Assembly: GCF_910592395.1 (NCBI RefSeq)
Contig: NC_088321.1
Location: 7,504,001 to 7,568,000 of the forward strand
Direction of reading: 5' to 3'
From: Lineus longissimus
Taxonomy: Eukaryota > Nemertea > Pilidiophora > Heteronemertea > Lineidae
Length of the DNA: 64,000 nt
Below are positions 12,290-22,679 of the stretch, one piece after another. Within the stretch, counting starts at the first letter, position 1; every line of letters starts with the position of its first letter. Below the pieces are notes generated by a model that was not told the DNA's origin, did no database searches, and saw only the letters and a program-made list of their open reading frames with translations. A program made the translations under genes and the position numbers.

Positions 12290-12463
12290 TGTTCTGTTTC
12301 TTGCTCAGGCATAGATGCAACACGCACAACGGTCGACAGGTATAAGCCAGTTTATTAAAGTAACTAAGATATATAAAGATACAGGTCACGTGATGATTAG
12401 TAAGCTATATAAGGTATATGGTTAGAATGGTTAGTATAACGAGTAATAGGTAATATCATAACA
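12290..12463 (-). repeat. 3' LTR of Ty3/gypsy element
   Basis: 174 bp, beginning TGTTATGATATT and ending GAAACAGAACA in element orientation. It matches the other LTR except AGAATGG versus AGTATGG. Confidence 0.95.
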
Positions 12464-12472
12464 TCCCCCTTA
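12464..12472 (-). other. Polypurine tract
   Basis: TAAGGGGGA immediately before the 3' LTR in element orientation, the expected plus-strand primer site. Confidence 0.75.
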
Positions 12473-12791
12473 CGGAGAGGAAGCAAAGCAACACAAAATA
12501 GTTAACTGCAAATCCAAGAGTCAGTTACAAACATCAAAAACTCATATCGCACGAGACGCTGAATAAAGATTAATCCAAATAGTCTGCAAGTAAATCACCT
12601 TGTTATGTCTGAATGAAAATAACTATGAACTGAACTAAGGTCACGCTAATAATAAAACATAAACATTTAAAAGTTATATGAGAACCACACGCATTTTCCG
12701 AAACCTAAACACAAGAGATTAGAGGCTGGTCTGATCTAATTAATCAGTTTATTCACATCTGTTGAGTTGAGTAACTTTAGCATAAGTTGAA

Positions 12792-13970
12792 CTAATGACC
12801 ATATCTATCCGGTGGTCTGACTAGACGACCTGACCTTGTTGTAACTAACTGCGGGGTGTCAGGCGTAGTGTTTATGAGGAGTTCATTCTCACGAGATTCT
12901 AGTCTTTCATTAGAGATTGTTGCGTCAGAGTCTACATCTTCAATTTCCTGTTCCAGGTCATTATCCTGGATACTGCCCCTGGGCACCTGGTGGAGGTGTC
13001 TACGGTTACCTCGCAAAGTGTTATTCCTTGTTCTGACCAGATATGATCTCGGATCAGATGTCTGCTGTTCCACAATTCCTGGGGATCCCTGTTTATCCGG
13101 AGAGGTTATGATAACATTATCGCCGGGGTTTAGGGGTTTGAGTGCTCTAGACTTCCCATCAAAGAATGCCTTTGCCGTATCCCGTTGCGTTTGTATCTGC
13201 TGCTGAACTTTGACTGCATCCACTGGTAGGAGTTGTGAAGTTGCCGTTGGCAACCTCGTGCGCAGGTTTCTACCCATAAGCAACTTGGCAGGCGATGCCA
13301 TGTCTGCTTCACGTGGTGTACTCCTGTATGCTAAAAGTCCTAGATACGGGTCTTCTCCTGTGGAGAAGCTTCTCTTGAGAATTTTCTTGACGGTCTGCAC
13401 AGCTTTTTCAACTAGTCCATTTGATTGTGGGAATCTTGGTGATGATGTCACCAGCTTAAATTCCCATGCTTTTGCGAAAGCTTGAAAGTTCCGGCTAACT
13501 AGATTAGAACCATTGTCTGTGAAGAATTCGTCAGGTATTCCATGGCGCGCAAATATAGATTTACAATGTTTGATTATGGTTTCACTTGTAGTGTCCTCAA
13601 GCAGTGCTATCTCGAAATAGCCTGAGTACGCATCAACTATCACTAAGTAGTCCTTCCCATAGACCACACATAGATCACTAGATATGTTTTGCCACGGCCT
13701 TTGCGGTATGGGATGCGACATGAGCGGTTCCTTTTGCTGTTTATTGCAATGTTTCTGACATGTTGTGCATTTTGAGACCATTTCAGCGATTTGACTATTT
13801 AGTCCTGGCCAATATATGACCTCCCGCGCACGTCTTCGACACATTTCTATTCCTAGATGTCCCTCATGCACTTTTTGCAGCATGTCTTTGCGCATTGATG
13901 GCGGAATCACAATTTTGTGTCCTTTGAATATGTATCCTTCAGTAATGTATTGTTCATCGCGACAGTTCCA
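12792..13970 (-). CDS. Integrase part of the gypsy polyprotein
   Basis: The frame resumes directly after the second TAG. The HHCC zinc-binding domain (HEGHLG then CTTCQKHC) is followed by a DDE catalytic core: Asp in SSDLC, Asp in FFTDNGSN and Glu in SNGLVEKA. The last two are 35 residues apart, as expected for D,D-35-E integrases. The C-terminus ends with TRSGRLVRPPDRYGH, a tail common in Ty3/gypsy pol. Integrase itself is intact; it could only be made by read-through of two amber codons or from another start. Confidence 0.95.
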   Translation of the reverse strand, partial: WNCRDEQYITEGYIFKGHKIVIPPSMRKDMLQKVHEGHLGIEMCRRRAREVIYWPGLNSQIAEMVSKCTTCQKHCNKQQKEPLMSHPIPQRPWQNISSDLCVVYGKDYLVIVDAYSGYFEIALLEDTTSETIIKHCKSIFARHGIPDEFFTDNGSNLVSRNFQAFAKAWEFKLVTSSPRFPQSNGLVEKAVQTVKKILKRSFSTGEDPYLGLLAYRSTPREADMASPAKLLMGRNLRTRLPTATSQLLPVDAVKVQQQIQTQRDTAKAFFDGKSRALKPLNPGDNVIITSPDKQGSPGIVEQQTSDPRSYLVRTRNNTLRGNRRHLHQVPRGSIQDNDLEQEIEDVDSDATISNERLESRENELLINTTPDTPQLVTTRSGRLVRPPDRYGH

Positions 13971-14234
13971 CTATGGTTTCACGACATCTGGAACTTCAGA
14001 ACAATTTTCCGGCCAACCTGATTCTATAGTTTTATACAATGTCTGCAATTCAGAGTCAGTTTGTATTTCACGTTTTAGCTCATCAGCTTTTCCTGCGGTT
14101 ATTGGTAAGCTAGACACTAGCGCATGAACTTGTAATTGGACTTCCTGTGAGAGTTCATTATCATGATCTGAGTCCTCCAAGTATGCTCGACTTAACGCGT
14201 CAGCTACATACATTTCCTTACCAGGCACAAAACG
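13971..14234 (-). pseudogene. gypsy pol segment between the two in-frame amber codons
   Basis: The reading continues in the same frame after the TAG at 14235-14237, with VPGKEMYVADALSRAYLED, which is the usual RNase H-to-integrase linker of gypsy pol. It ends at a second in-frame TAG (13971-13973) after DVVKP. Only point stops separate these blocks; no frameshift is seen. Confidence 0.9.
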
Positions 14235-16772
14235 CTAGTTGAAAGTGTACTTTTGCAACCTCAGTAGAAATCTCTGAATTCTGGGCGGTGCCTGCCCAAG
14301 TTGTTTCTTAAGAATTGACTCAAGTGGTTTGTGATCTGATTCGACGTCAAAATTCCGCGCATATAAGAATTGGTGGAAACGCTCGCACCCAAACACAACT
14401 ACTAATGTTTCTTTTTCAATCTGGGCATAACGCTGTTCGGTTGGCGTTAATGCCCTTGATGCATAAGCTATCGGTGCCCCATCTTGCAAAATGGCGCCAC
14501 CTAGTCCTTTCTGAGATGCATCAACTGTCAATGTCACTGGTTTTGTTACATCATAGAATTTCAGCGTTGGTGCTGTTGTCAACATTGTTTTTAATTGCGC
14601 TACAGCATCGGACTGCTGTTTCAGCCAAGCCCACTCAGCATCTTCTGGAAGAAGCTGCCTGAGCGGTGACGTAATGTCTGACAAGTTCGGCAAATACTTT
14701 CCAAAGTATGTTACTAGTCCTAGAAATCTGCGTAATGCGGCCTTGCAATCTGGTTGAGGCATATCCACGATTGCTTGTACTTTCTGCGGGTCCGGTTTGA
14801 CCCCATCTGCGCTTAGTAATCCTCCTATGTAAACAACCTCTGAGAGTCCAACTCTGCATTTGCGTCTATTGAGCTTTAACCCCTTCTCCCGTAGGCGATC
14901 CAATACTTTCCTAAGTCGCTCGTCGTGTTCCTCTTTCGTGCGTCCCCAGACTAACAAATCGTCGATGTAGCTGATGACTCCCTCCAAATTTTCCAGAATC
15001 TGCGTCACTGCTTTATTGAACACTTCAGCACTCGAGGAGATTCCGAACGGAAGACGGAGAAAGCGATACCTCCCAAAACATGTGTTGAATGTTGTGAGCA
15101 TAGAACTTTCCGTATCCAACTTTTGTTGCCAGAATCCATTGGACGCGTCAAGAACAGTAAAATACTTCGCCCCAGCGAGTTTAGTGCTAATCTCATCCAA
15201 TGTGATCAATGGAAAATGCTCCCGTTTCACAGCAGTGTTTAAATCTTTCGGATCTAAACAAATACGTAGCGATTTATCTGATTTTTCAACTAACACAATT
15301 GAATTTACCCAATCAGTGGGCTCATCCACTTTTTTGAGCACATTCATACCAACCAATCGATCAAGTTGAGTTTTGAATCTATCCTGCATTGCAATGGGAA
15401 ATTTCCTCGGCGCATGAATCACTGGTTTCACTGATGGATCAATTTCAATATGATGCTCTGGCACATCTAGACAACCAAGACCTTCGAATATATCCTTATA
15501 TTCGCCGAGTATGCATTCACTATCGGACGTAGGCCTATTAAGCGCATCAGTACGTTGAAGCAAATTCATCTTGACAGACGTGCGAAGCCCTAGGACCGGA
15601 TCACTGCGTTTGTCCACTACTACGAAATCCTCGTAAAACGTGTTATCCTTGTATATGCATCGAATCCTGCAACTCCCTGCCACCGGTAGCGGTGTTCCGT
15701 CGTAAGTGGTTAACCGTATTTTCGTTTTTATGAGATCTCGTTTGTTACAGATCCGCTTGAATAGGTCATACGGCAGCACGTTGGCCTGTGCTCCCGTATC
15801 TATCTTCAAATTCACGAAAACCTGCCGCTGACCCATCTTCAGTTTCGTTAGCCATTGTTGATCAGACTCGTCTGTTCCCTTTAACTGATTGATGCTGCCA
15901 ATGAACAAAGACTCGTACGTACCATCATCGTCCTCCTCCTCTACGCTGTGGACTTGTTTATTGGTTGACCTGCAGCAGCGGATGAAGTGATTTAGCCTTT
16001 TGCAACCCTTGCATTGTTTGCCATAGGCAGGACATTGCCATGGTTGATGAAAAGTCCCGCAATTCCCGCACTTGGGTCCGCTGCCTTTATACGTTGATTG
16101 GTTATGATAACCCGAGGCGGCTTTGTTGTATCCTTGTCGGCCTACTGCATTTACTGTTTTGTCAGTCTGTTCATCACGCCGCTGTCCGTTAGACAGCGAA
16201 CTCATCTGTTCCTTGGTTAACTCAGCTGCCCGGCATATATCTATCGCCTTGGTGAGGGTGAGTTCCTTCTCCCTAAGCAGACGTTCCCTCGTGCGATCCA
16301 TTCGTATGCCAAATACAATGCGATCCTTTATTAAGGAGTCTCTTGGAGTGTCAAATTCACAGTCCTTGGCTTTTATTTTTATATCCGTGAGGAAACAGTC
16401 AAAGGACTCGCCTTCCTGCTGTATCCTTGAATTGAATCTATGGCGTTCAAATGTTACATTCTTCTGAGGCGTGCAATATTCCTCGAATTTTTGAATAAGC
16501 GGGGCGTATTCGACATCATCAGGTAATCCAAATGAATTGAAAACTTCCAGTCCTTCATCTCCGATTGAGTGGAGAAGAAGAGCGACCTTGATAGGTTCCT
16601 CCGTTATCCGTGATGACGTTAGAAATATCGTAAATTTCTGCTTCCATCGCCTCCAATTCGCCGAAATATTCCCCGTTAGAGCAAGAGGTGCCGGCGGCTT
16701 GAGATTCGGACGTTCTGCCATGAGTATTTGTGGGCCCGTGTTTTCCTCCTCTGTCTCGTCATCGGATGACAT
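14235..16772 (-). CDS. gag-protease-RT-RNase H part of the gypsy polyprotein
   Basis: 845 codons starting MSSDDETEEENTGP. Gag occupies about 1-300, with two Cys/His knuckles at 235-267 (CGNCGTFHQPWQC, then CKGCKRLNHFIRCC). The aspartic protease motif IDTGAQANVLP is near 324. Reverse transcriptase covers about 475-700, with LDASNGFWQQKLD at 541 and the catalytic YIDD at 602-605. RNase H follows, with TVDASQKGLGG and ESDHKPLESI. The frame ends at a TAG (14235-14237) right after LQKYTFN, inside the RNase H/connection region, and coding similarity continues in the same frame. Gag and pol share one frame with no shift. Confidence 0.95.
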   Translation of the reverse strand: MSSDDETEEENTGPQILMAERPNLKPPAPLALTGNISANWRRWKQKFTIFLTSSRITEEPIKVALLLHSIGDEGLEVFNSFGLPDDVEYAPLIQKFEEYCTPQKNVTFERHRFNSRIQQEGESFDCFLTDIKIKAKDCEFDTPRDSLIKDRIVFGIRMDRTRERLLREKELTLTKAIDICRAAELTKEQMSSLSNGQRRDEQTDKTVNAVGRQGYNKAASGYHNQSTYKGSGPKCGNCGTFHQPWQCPAYGKQCKGCKRLNHFIRCCRSTNKQVHSVEEEDDDGTYESLFIGSINQLKGTDESDQQWLTKLKMGQRQVFVNLKIDTGAQANVLPYDLFKRICNKRDLIKTKIRLTTYDGTPLPVAGSCRIRCIYKDNTFYEDFVVVDKRSDPVLGLRTSVKMNLLQRTDALNRPTSDSECILGEYKDIFEGLGCLDVPEHHIEIDPSVKPVIHAPRKFPIAMQDRFKTQLDRLVGMNVLKKVDEPTDWVNSIVLVEKSDKSLRICLDPKDLNTAVKREHFPLITLDEISTKLAGAKYFTVLDASNGFWQQKLDTESSMLTTFNTCFGRYRFLRLPFGISSSAEVFNKAVTQILENLEGVISYIDDLLVWGRTKEEHDERLRKVLDRLREKGLKLNRRKCRVGLSEVVYIGGLLSADGVKPDPQKVQAIVDMPQPDCKAALRRFLGLVTYFGKYLPNLSDITSPLRQLLPEDAEWAWLKQQSDAVAQLKTMLTTAPTLKFYDVTKPVTLTVDASQKGLGGAILQDGAPIAYASRALTPTEQRYAQIEKETLVVVFGCERFHQFLYARNFDVESDHKPLESILKKQLGQAPPRIQRFLLRLQKYTFN

Positions 16773-16825
16773 AGTCCATTAATACTGATAGTCCACCCTA
16801 AGAACGTTTTGATCGTCGAAGAGTG

Positions 16826-16841
16826 ACCACTTCTGACACCA
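16826..16841 (-). other. Primer-binding site
   Basis: TGGTGTCAGAAGTGGT directly abuts the 5' LTR. It is close to the complement of the 3' end of animal tRNA-Leu, so tRNA-Leu is the likely primer. Confidence 0.7.
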
Positions 16842-17015
16842 TGTTCTGTTTCTTGCTCAGGCATAGATGCAACACGCACAACGGTCGACAGGTATAAGCC
16901 AGTTTATTAAAGTAACTAAGATATATAAAGATACAGGTCACGTGATGATTAGTAAGCTATATAAGGTATATGGTTAGTATGGTTAGTATAACGAGTAATA
17001 GGTAATATCATAACA
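16842..17015 (-). repeat. 5' LTR of Ty3/gypsy element
   Basis: 174 bp partner of the 12290-12463 LTR. It is followed on the plus strand by the AGCTT target duplication. Confidence 0.95.
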
Positions 17016-17020
17016 AGCTT

Positions 17021-17466
17021 GGATGACGTTGCTGCCCTTTGGCCCTGCTTTGGTCTAAAGTTGATAGAACCACCCCTCCCATTTTCTTGTAATGTTGCCC
17101 TATTCATTCTGGGTCACCCTGTAACGACCTCTACCATTAGTCAAACAAACAGAGTGCGCGCATCGTCAGCTATCATCACCGCTATCAGATTCACTTTCCA
17201 AGTCATTATGACACACAAGGCCTTAGTCAGTACATTTTTTCCGACCTGAGTTGAAACGTCAAGGTTTTCTTGGTCATTTGACCGAAAATTGTAGTCAAAT
17301 CGGTTCAGAATTGACTGAACTACGTGGGAATGATTCCGCGCAGGATACACCACAAACAATAAATAAGAGAATATCCACAAACAATATATGATAATTATTG
17401 TGATTATTGTGGGCAGCTCAAAAAATATGTTTTGTACAAGTCCCGAAAAATCGAGTGCGACTTTCA
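17021..17466. other. Gap between gypsy element and foldback
   Basis: About 450 bases of unique-looking sequence. No gene or repeat recognised. Confidence 0.5.
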
Positions 17467-20400
17467 TGCGAGTTGCAAGTTGCGAGTTACATTTGCGAGT
17501 TGCGAGTTACATCTGCGAGTTGCGAGTTGGATTTACCACAATTTGCTAATTTCAGCAGGCAACTAAGTTAGACATTCCTAGACCCAATCAATGACACTGG
17601 TAATGAACGACTGGTAATCAATGGCCAAAAAATGTTGAACTAGCCCAACTTGCAGAAAAGAAAACCCCCATGGTTATTCTTTTCTGCGAGTTGCCTGGCT
17701 GAAATTGCCAAATCATGGTAAAATCTCTTGAATTTGGTCATGTTTGGCCACACTGGTAGGATGCCTCATATCAGAGATGCCCTCTCTCATTTCAAGTGTC
17801 ATTTATTGGGTCTAGAAATGGCTAACTAGCCCAACTCGCAGAAAAGAAAACACCCTGGGGTAATTCTTTTCTGCGAGTTGCCAGTTGAAATTGGCAATTT
17901 ATGGTAAATTCTCTTGAATTTGGCCATGTTTGGCCACACTGATAGGCTGCCTCATATCAGAGATGGCCTCTCTCATTTCAAGTGTCATTTATTGGGTCTA
18001 GAAATGGCTAACTAGCCCAACTCGCAGAAAAGAAAACACCCTGGGTAATTCTTTTCTGCGAGTTGCCAGTTGAAATTGGCAATTTATGGTAAATTCTCTT
18101 GAATTTGGCTATGTTTGGCCACACTGATAGGCTGCCTCATATCAGAGATGCCCTCTCTCATTTCAAGTGTCATTTATTGGGTCTAGAAATGGCTAACTAG
18201 CCCAACTCGCAGAAAAGAAAACACCCTGGGTAATTCTTTTCTGCGAGTTGCCAGTTGAAATTGGCAATTTATGGTAAATTCTCTTGAATTTGGCTATGTT
18301 TGGCCACACTGATAGGCTGCCTCATATCACTATCAGAGATGCCCTCTCTCATTTCAAGTGTCATTTATTGGGTCTAGAAATTGCTAACTAGCCCAACTCG
18401 CAGAAAAGAAAACACCCTGGGTAATTCTTTTCTGCGAGTTGCCAGTTGAAATTGGCAATTTATGGTAAATTCTCTTGAATTTGGCTATGTTTGGCCACAC
18501 TGATAGGCTGCCTCATATCAGAGATGCCCTCTCTCATTTCAAGTGTCATTTATTGGGTCTAGAAATGGCTAACTAGCCCAACTCGCAGAAAAGAAAACAC
18601 CCTGGGTAATTCTTTTCTGCGAGTTGCCAGTTGAAATTGGCAATTTATGGTAAATTCTCTTGAATTTGGCTATGTTTGGCCACACTGATAGGCTGCCTCA
18701 TATCAGAGATGCCCTCTCTCATTTCAAGTGTCAGTTATTGGGTCTAGAAATGGCTAACTAGCCCAACTCGCAGAAAAGAAAACACCCTGGGTAATTCTTT
18801 TCTGCGAGTTGCCAGTTGAAATTGGCAATTTATGGTAAATTCTCTTGAATTTGGCTATGTTTGGCCACACTGATAGGCTGCCTCATATCAGAGATGCTTT
18901 CTGTTATTTCCAGTGTCATTTATTGGGTCTAGAAATGTTGCGCTAGTTTAACTCGCAGAAAAGAAAACCCCCGGGGTAATTCTTTTCTGCGAGTTGCCTG
19001 CTGAAATTGGCAATTTATGGTAAATTCTCTTGAATTTGGCCATGTTTGGCCACACTGATAGGCTGCCTCATATCAGAGATGGCCTCTCTCATTTCAAGTG
19101 TCATTTATTGGGTCTAGAAATGTTGCGCTAGTTTAACTCGCAGAAAAGAAAACCCCCAGGGTAATTCTTTTCTGCGAGTTGCCAGCTGAAATTGGCAAAG
19201 CATGGCCAAATGCCCTTGTATTTAGTCATGTATGGCCACACTGATAGGCAGCCTCATAGCAGAGATGCCCTCTCTCATTTCAAGTGTCATTTATCGGGTC
19301 TAGAAATGGCTAACTAGTCCAACTCGCTGAAAAGAAAACACCCTGGGGTAACTCGCCTATCAGTGTGGCCATACATGACTAAATACAAGGGCATTTGGCC
19401 ATGCTTTGCCAATTTCAGCTGGCAACTCGCAGAAAAGAATTACCCTGGGGGTTTTCTTTTCTGCGAGTTGGGCTAGTTAGCCATTTCTAGACCCAATAAA
19501 TGACACTTGAAATGAGAGAGGGCATCTCTGATATGAGGCAGCCTATCAGTGTGGCCAAACATAGCCAAATTCAAGAGAATTTACCATAAATTGCCAATTT
19601 CAACTGGCAACTCGCAGAAAAGAATTACCCCATAGTGTTTTCTTTTCTGCGAGTTGGGCTAGTTAGCCATTTCTAGACCCAATAAATGACACTTGAAATG
19701 AGAGAGGGCATCTCTGATATGAGGCAGCCTATCAGTGTGGCCAAACATAGCCAAATTCAAGAGAATTTACCATAAATTGCCAATTTCAACTGGCAACTCG
19801 CAGAAAAGAATTACCCAGGGTGTTTTCTTTTCTGCGAGTTGGGCTAGTTAGCCATTTTTAGACCCAATAAATGACACTTGAAATGAGAGAGGGCATCTCT
19901 GATATGAGGCAGCCTATCAGTGTGGCCAAACATAGCCAAATTCAAGAGAATTTACCATAAATTGCCAATTTCAACTGGCAACTCGCAGAAAAGAATTACC
20001 CCAGGGTGTTTTCTTTTCTGCGAGTTGGGCTAGTTAGCCATTTCTAGACCCAATAAATGACACTTGAAATGAGAGAGGGCATCTCTGATATGAGGCAGCC
20101 TATCAGTGTGGCCAAACATAGCCAAATTCAAGAGAATTTACCATAAATTGCCAATTTCAACTGGCAACTCGCAGAAAAGAATTACCCCAGGGTGTTTTCT
20201 TTTCTGCGAGTTGGGCTAGTTAGCCATTTCTAGACCCAATAAATGACACTTGAAATGAGAGAGGGCATCTCTGATATGAGGCAGCCTATCAGTGTGGCCA
20301 AACATAGCCAAATTCAAGAGAATTTACCATAAATTGCCAATTTCAACTGGCAACTCGCAGAAAAGAATTACCCCAGGGTGTTTTCTTTTCTGCGAGTTGG

Positions 20401-20756
20401 GCTAGTTAGCCATTTCTAGACCCGATAAATGACACTTGAAATGAGAGAGGGCATCTCTGCTATGAGGCTGCCTATCAGTGTGGCCATACATGACTAAATA
20501 CAAGGGCATTTGGCCATGCTTTGCCAATTTCAGCTGGCAACTCGCAGAAAAGATTTACCCGGGGGTTTTCTTTTGCGATTTGGGCTAGTTTGACATTTTT
20601 AGACCCATTTAATGACACTGGAATTGAAAGAAGGCATCTGGCATTTTTAACTCGCAAATCCAACTCGCAACTCGCAAATCCAACTCGCAACTCGCAAATG
20701 TAACTCGCAACTCGCAAATGTAACTCACAACTCGCAAATCCAACTCGCAACTCGCA
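17467..20756. mobile_element. Giant foldback element with arms of 187 bp tandem repeats
   Basis: The outer ends are short GCGAGTTGCGAGTTAC-type repeats (17467-17535, inverted at about 20650-20756). Inside, a unit of about 187 bp repeats directly (landmark GGGTCTAGAAATGGCTAACT near 17810, 17998, 18181, 18373, 18557, 18744 and on to 19300). After a turn-around near 19345 it runs in reverse (landmark AGCCATTTCTAGACCC, 19470 to 20420). About nine units face one way and six or seven the other. Each unit also contains its own hairpin, CTCGCAGAAAAGAA against TTCTTTTCTGCGAG. No transposase is encoded; open frames here are repeat artefacts. The layout resembles Foldback/TU-type elements known from flies and sea urchins. 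Confidence 0.9.
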
Positions 20757-21258
20757 GAAAAGAAACCCTCCAAAAAATCAGTGCGATATACTTTTCTTGA
20801 AACCCATTATATCCTATTGAAGTGAATTCTGCTGTAATTGATGCAGCTACACGTCGCACATGTTGGTTATAATTTTTGATTTTGAAGATTTTTGTCATTC
20901 AATACATGTTATCAACTAATTAGCCTATACTTTTACTGTCCATCTTCTTCTGAATTGGGTCATCTAGTTGAAAATAAAATAATCCGCGTTCATACGAACA
21001 AGCGCGAGGATGTAAAGAACATAGTATTAACGAGTACATGTATATCGCTTTTCAAAAATCCATAAAGTTTATAAAAGAAAGAAAAAAATGCCTCGCGTTT
21101 TAAAAAACTATTTCTCCACGGCGGTTGGTTGATCATTGGCAAAACGTGACCCCTCGACTCTATTTGGACTTAAAGTGATACTATGATGTGATTTTCAACT
21201 TTGCGGAAATACGTCCGTTTTTAATTGTTGATCGCAAATGTAAAGCTCAAATTTTCCA

Positions 21259-21314
21259 TTTTTAGCTCACCTCTTAGCAGAGGTGAGCTTATCCCATACC
21301 GTGGCGTCCGTCGT

Positions 21315-21374
<60 letters not shown>

Positions 21375-22432
21375 GCGTCGTCGTCGTCGTCCGTCGTCCG
21401 TTAGCAGGGCACGTTTCGTAACTGTTAGAGCTATTGAGTTGAAACTTGGTACACATGTACCCTTATGTAATGACACCTGGGAGACCAAGTTTCGGTCCGA
21501 TTCGTTTCATGGTTTGGCCACCAGGGGGCCAAACGTTAAAAGTGAAAATATGCAATATCTCCCTCAATAGTAGTCGGGAAATTTTGAAAAAAATATGGTA
21601 GGTACTTCTAGCAAAGGTGCATCATATATCCTCCGGGTTTTTGATTTGACCTCCTTTTCAAGGTCACAGAGGTCAAATGGTGTAAATTGGCCGTTAGGAT
21701 GTAACGATGGCACGTTTCTAAACTGCAATGACTATTGATACCAAATTTGGTACACATTTACCCCTTAGTCAGCTGATCTCAGGGACCGAAGTTTGGTCCA
21801 ATATGATTCACCACTTGACCACCAGGGGGCAAAATCCAAAAACCTTAAAAATGTGATTATTCCTTAACTTCTTGCCCGATTGCCACCAATTTGATATCAT
21901 GGGTACATCTAACCACCATACAGTATATGTCACACAGGTTTTTAATTTGACCTTCTTGTCAAGGTCACAGAGGTCAAATGGCGTAAATTCGCCGTCAGGC
22001 CGTAACAATGGCACGTTTCTTAACTGCAATGACTATTGATCACAAATTAAGTACACATGTACCCCTTGGTCAGGTGATCTCAGGTACCGAAGTTTGGTGC
22101 GATCTGATTTGCCGTTTGGCCTCCAGGAAGGGGGCCAAATCCTAAATTCTTCAAAATGCCATTATTCCTAGTAATGACTTGCCCGATTGGCACCAATTTT
22201 ATATCATAGGTACATCTAATTCTAACAACCATTCAATGTGTCACCCGGGTCTTCTTTGATTTGACCTACTTTTCAAGGTCACAGAGGTCGAATGTACTGT
22301 AAATTGGCCATTTTGGGGAAATTGTAATTGCTTGGACCTACATCAAACCTAACACTACATGACACAAGACCATGCTCTTTATCCATCTTTCCTCCACATG
22401 AGGTGAGCACAATGGCCCTGGCCATTTCATTG
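21259..22432 (+). mobile_element. GTC element, copy 1
   Basis: The head is a hairpin, GCTCACCTCTTAGCAGAGGT followed by GAGC, then ATACCGTGGCGTCCGTC and a (GTC)n run of about 30 triplets (21304-21402). The body contains three AGGTCA pairs. The tail is GAGGTGAGCACAATGGCCCT followed by GGCCATTTCATT. The same head and tail bound copies at 42718-44236 and 57447-58372. It encodes no protein; the Arg/Ser-only frames over the GTC run are artefacts. Confidence 0.85.
21304..21402 (+). repeat. (GTC)n microsatellite
   Basis: An almost pure GTC/CGT run near the head of GTC element copy 1, broken only by GGC and a CCGTC. Copies 2 and 3 have the same run but shorter. Confidence 0.95.
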
Positions 22433-22679
22433 ATTAGATGTATTATAAAATAGCTGTTTTAATTGCGTCCGACTGGCCAACTGCCGAAGACGTTTTGAAA
22501 AACCCGCACTATGTCATGTGACCTCATGACATCACAACATGAACAAGTCAGATCGTCGAATATTTCCCTATTCGCTCTAGGAAGAAGCTATATCCGCAGT
22601 AGTTCGCGTACGCTCAGGAAAATCTAATGAATATTAAATGAGGTCTAAAAATAGTTTTAGGAATACCATTATTATGACG

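Larger units (their letters stand above)
12290..17015 (-). mobile_element. Complete Ty3/gypsy LTR retrotransposon
   Basis: The 174 bp LTRs at 12290-12463 and 16842-17015 differ at one position that I can see. A 5 bp duplication AGCTT flanks the element (12285-12289 and 17016-17020). Transcription direction is minus. Next to the 5' LTR is a primer-binding site resembling the 3' end of tRNA-Leu, and next to the 3' LTR a purine tract. One gag-pol frame fills the interior, in the order gag, protease, RT, RNase H, integrase, which is the Ty3/gypsy order. Two in-frame TAG codons break the frame. Near-identical LTRs imply a recent insertion. Confidence 0.97.

Noticed and set aside
12856-16782. Plus-strand open frames across the gypsy element
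   Set aside because: Antisense shadows of a long pol frame with clear catalytic motifs on the minus strand.
20475-20750. Open frame repeating FASCEL-type residues
   Set aside because: Translation of the short terminal repeats of the foldback element; no independent support.
17467-20756. CRISPR-like array
   Set aside because: Units of about 187 bp are contiguous and near-identical with no unique spacers, and they invert at the centre.
21267-21570. Arg-rich or Arg/Ser open frames over the GTC run (both strands, also at 42700 and 58106)
   Set aside because: They arise from translating a trinucleotide microsatellite inside a mobile element; length varies with repeat number between copies.
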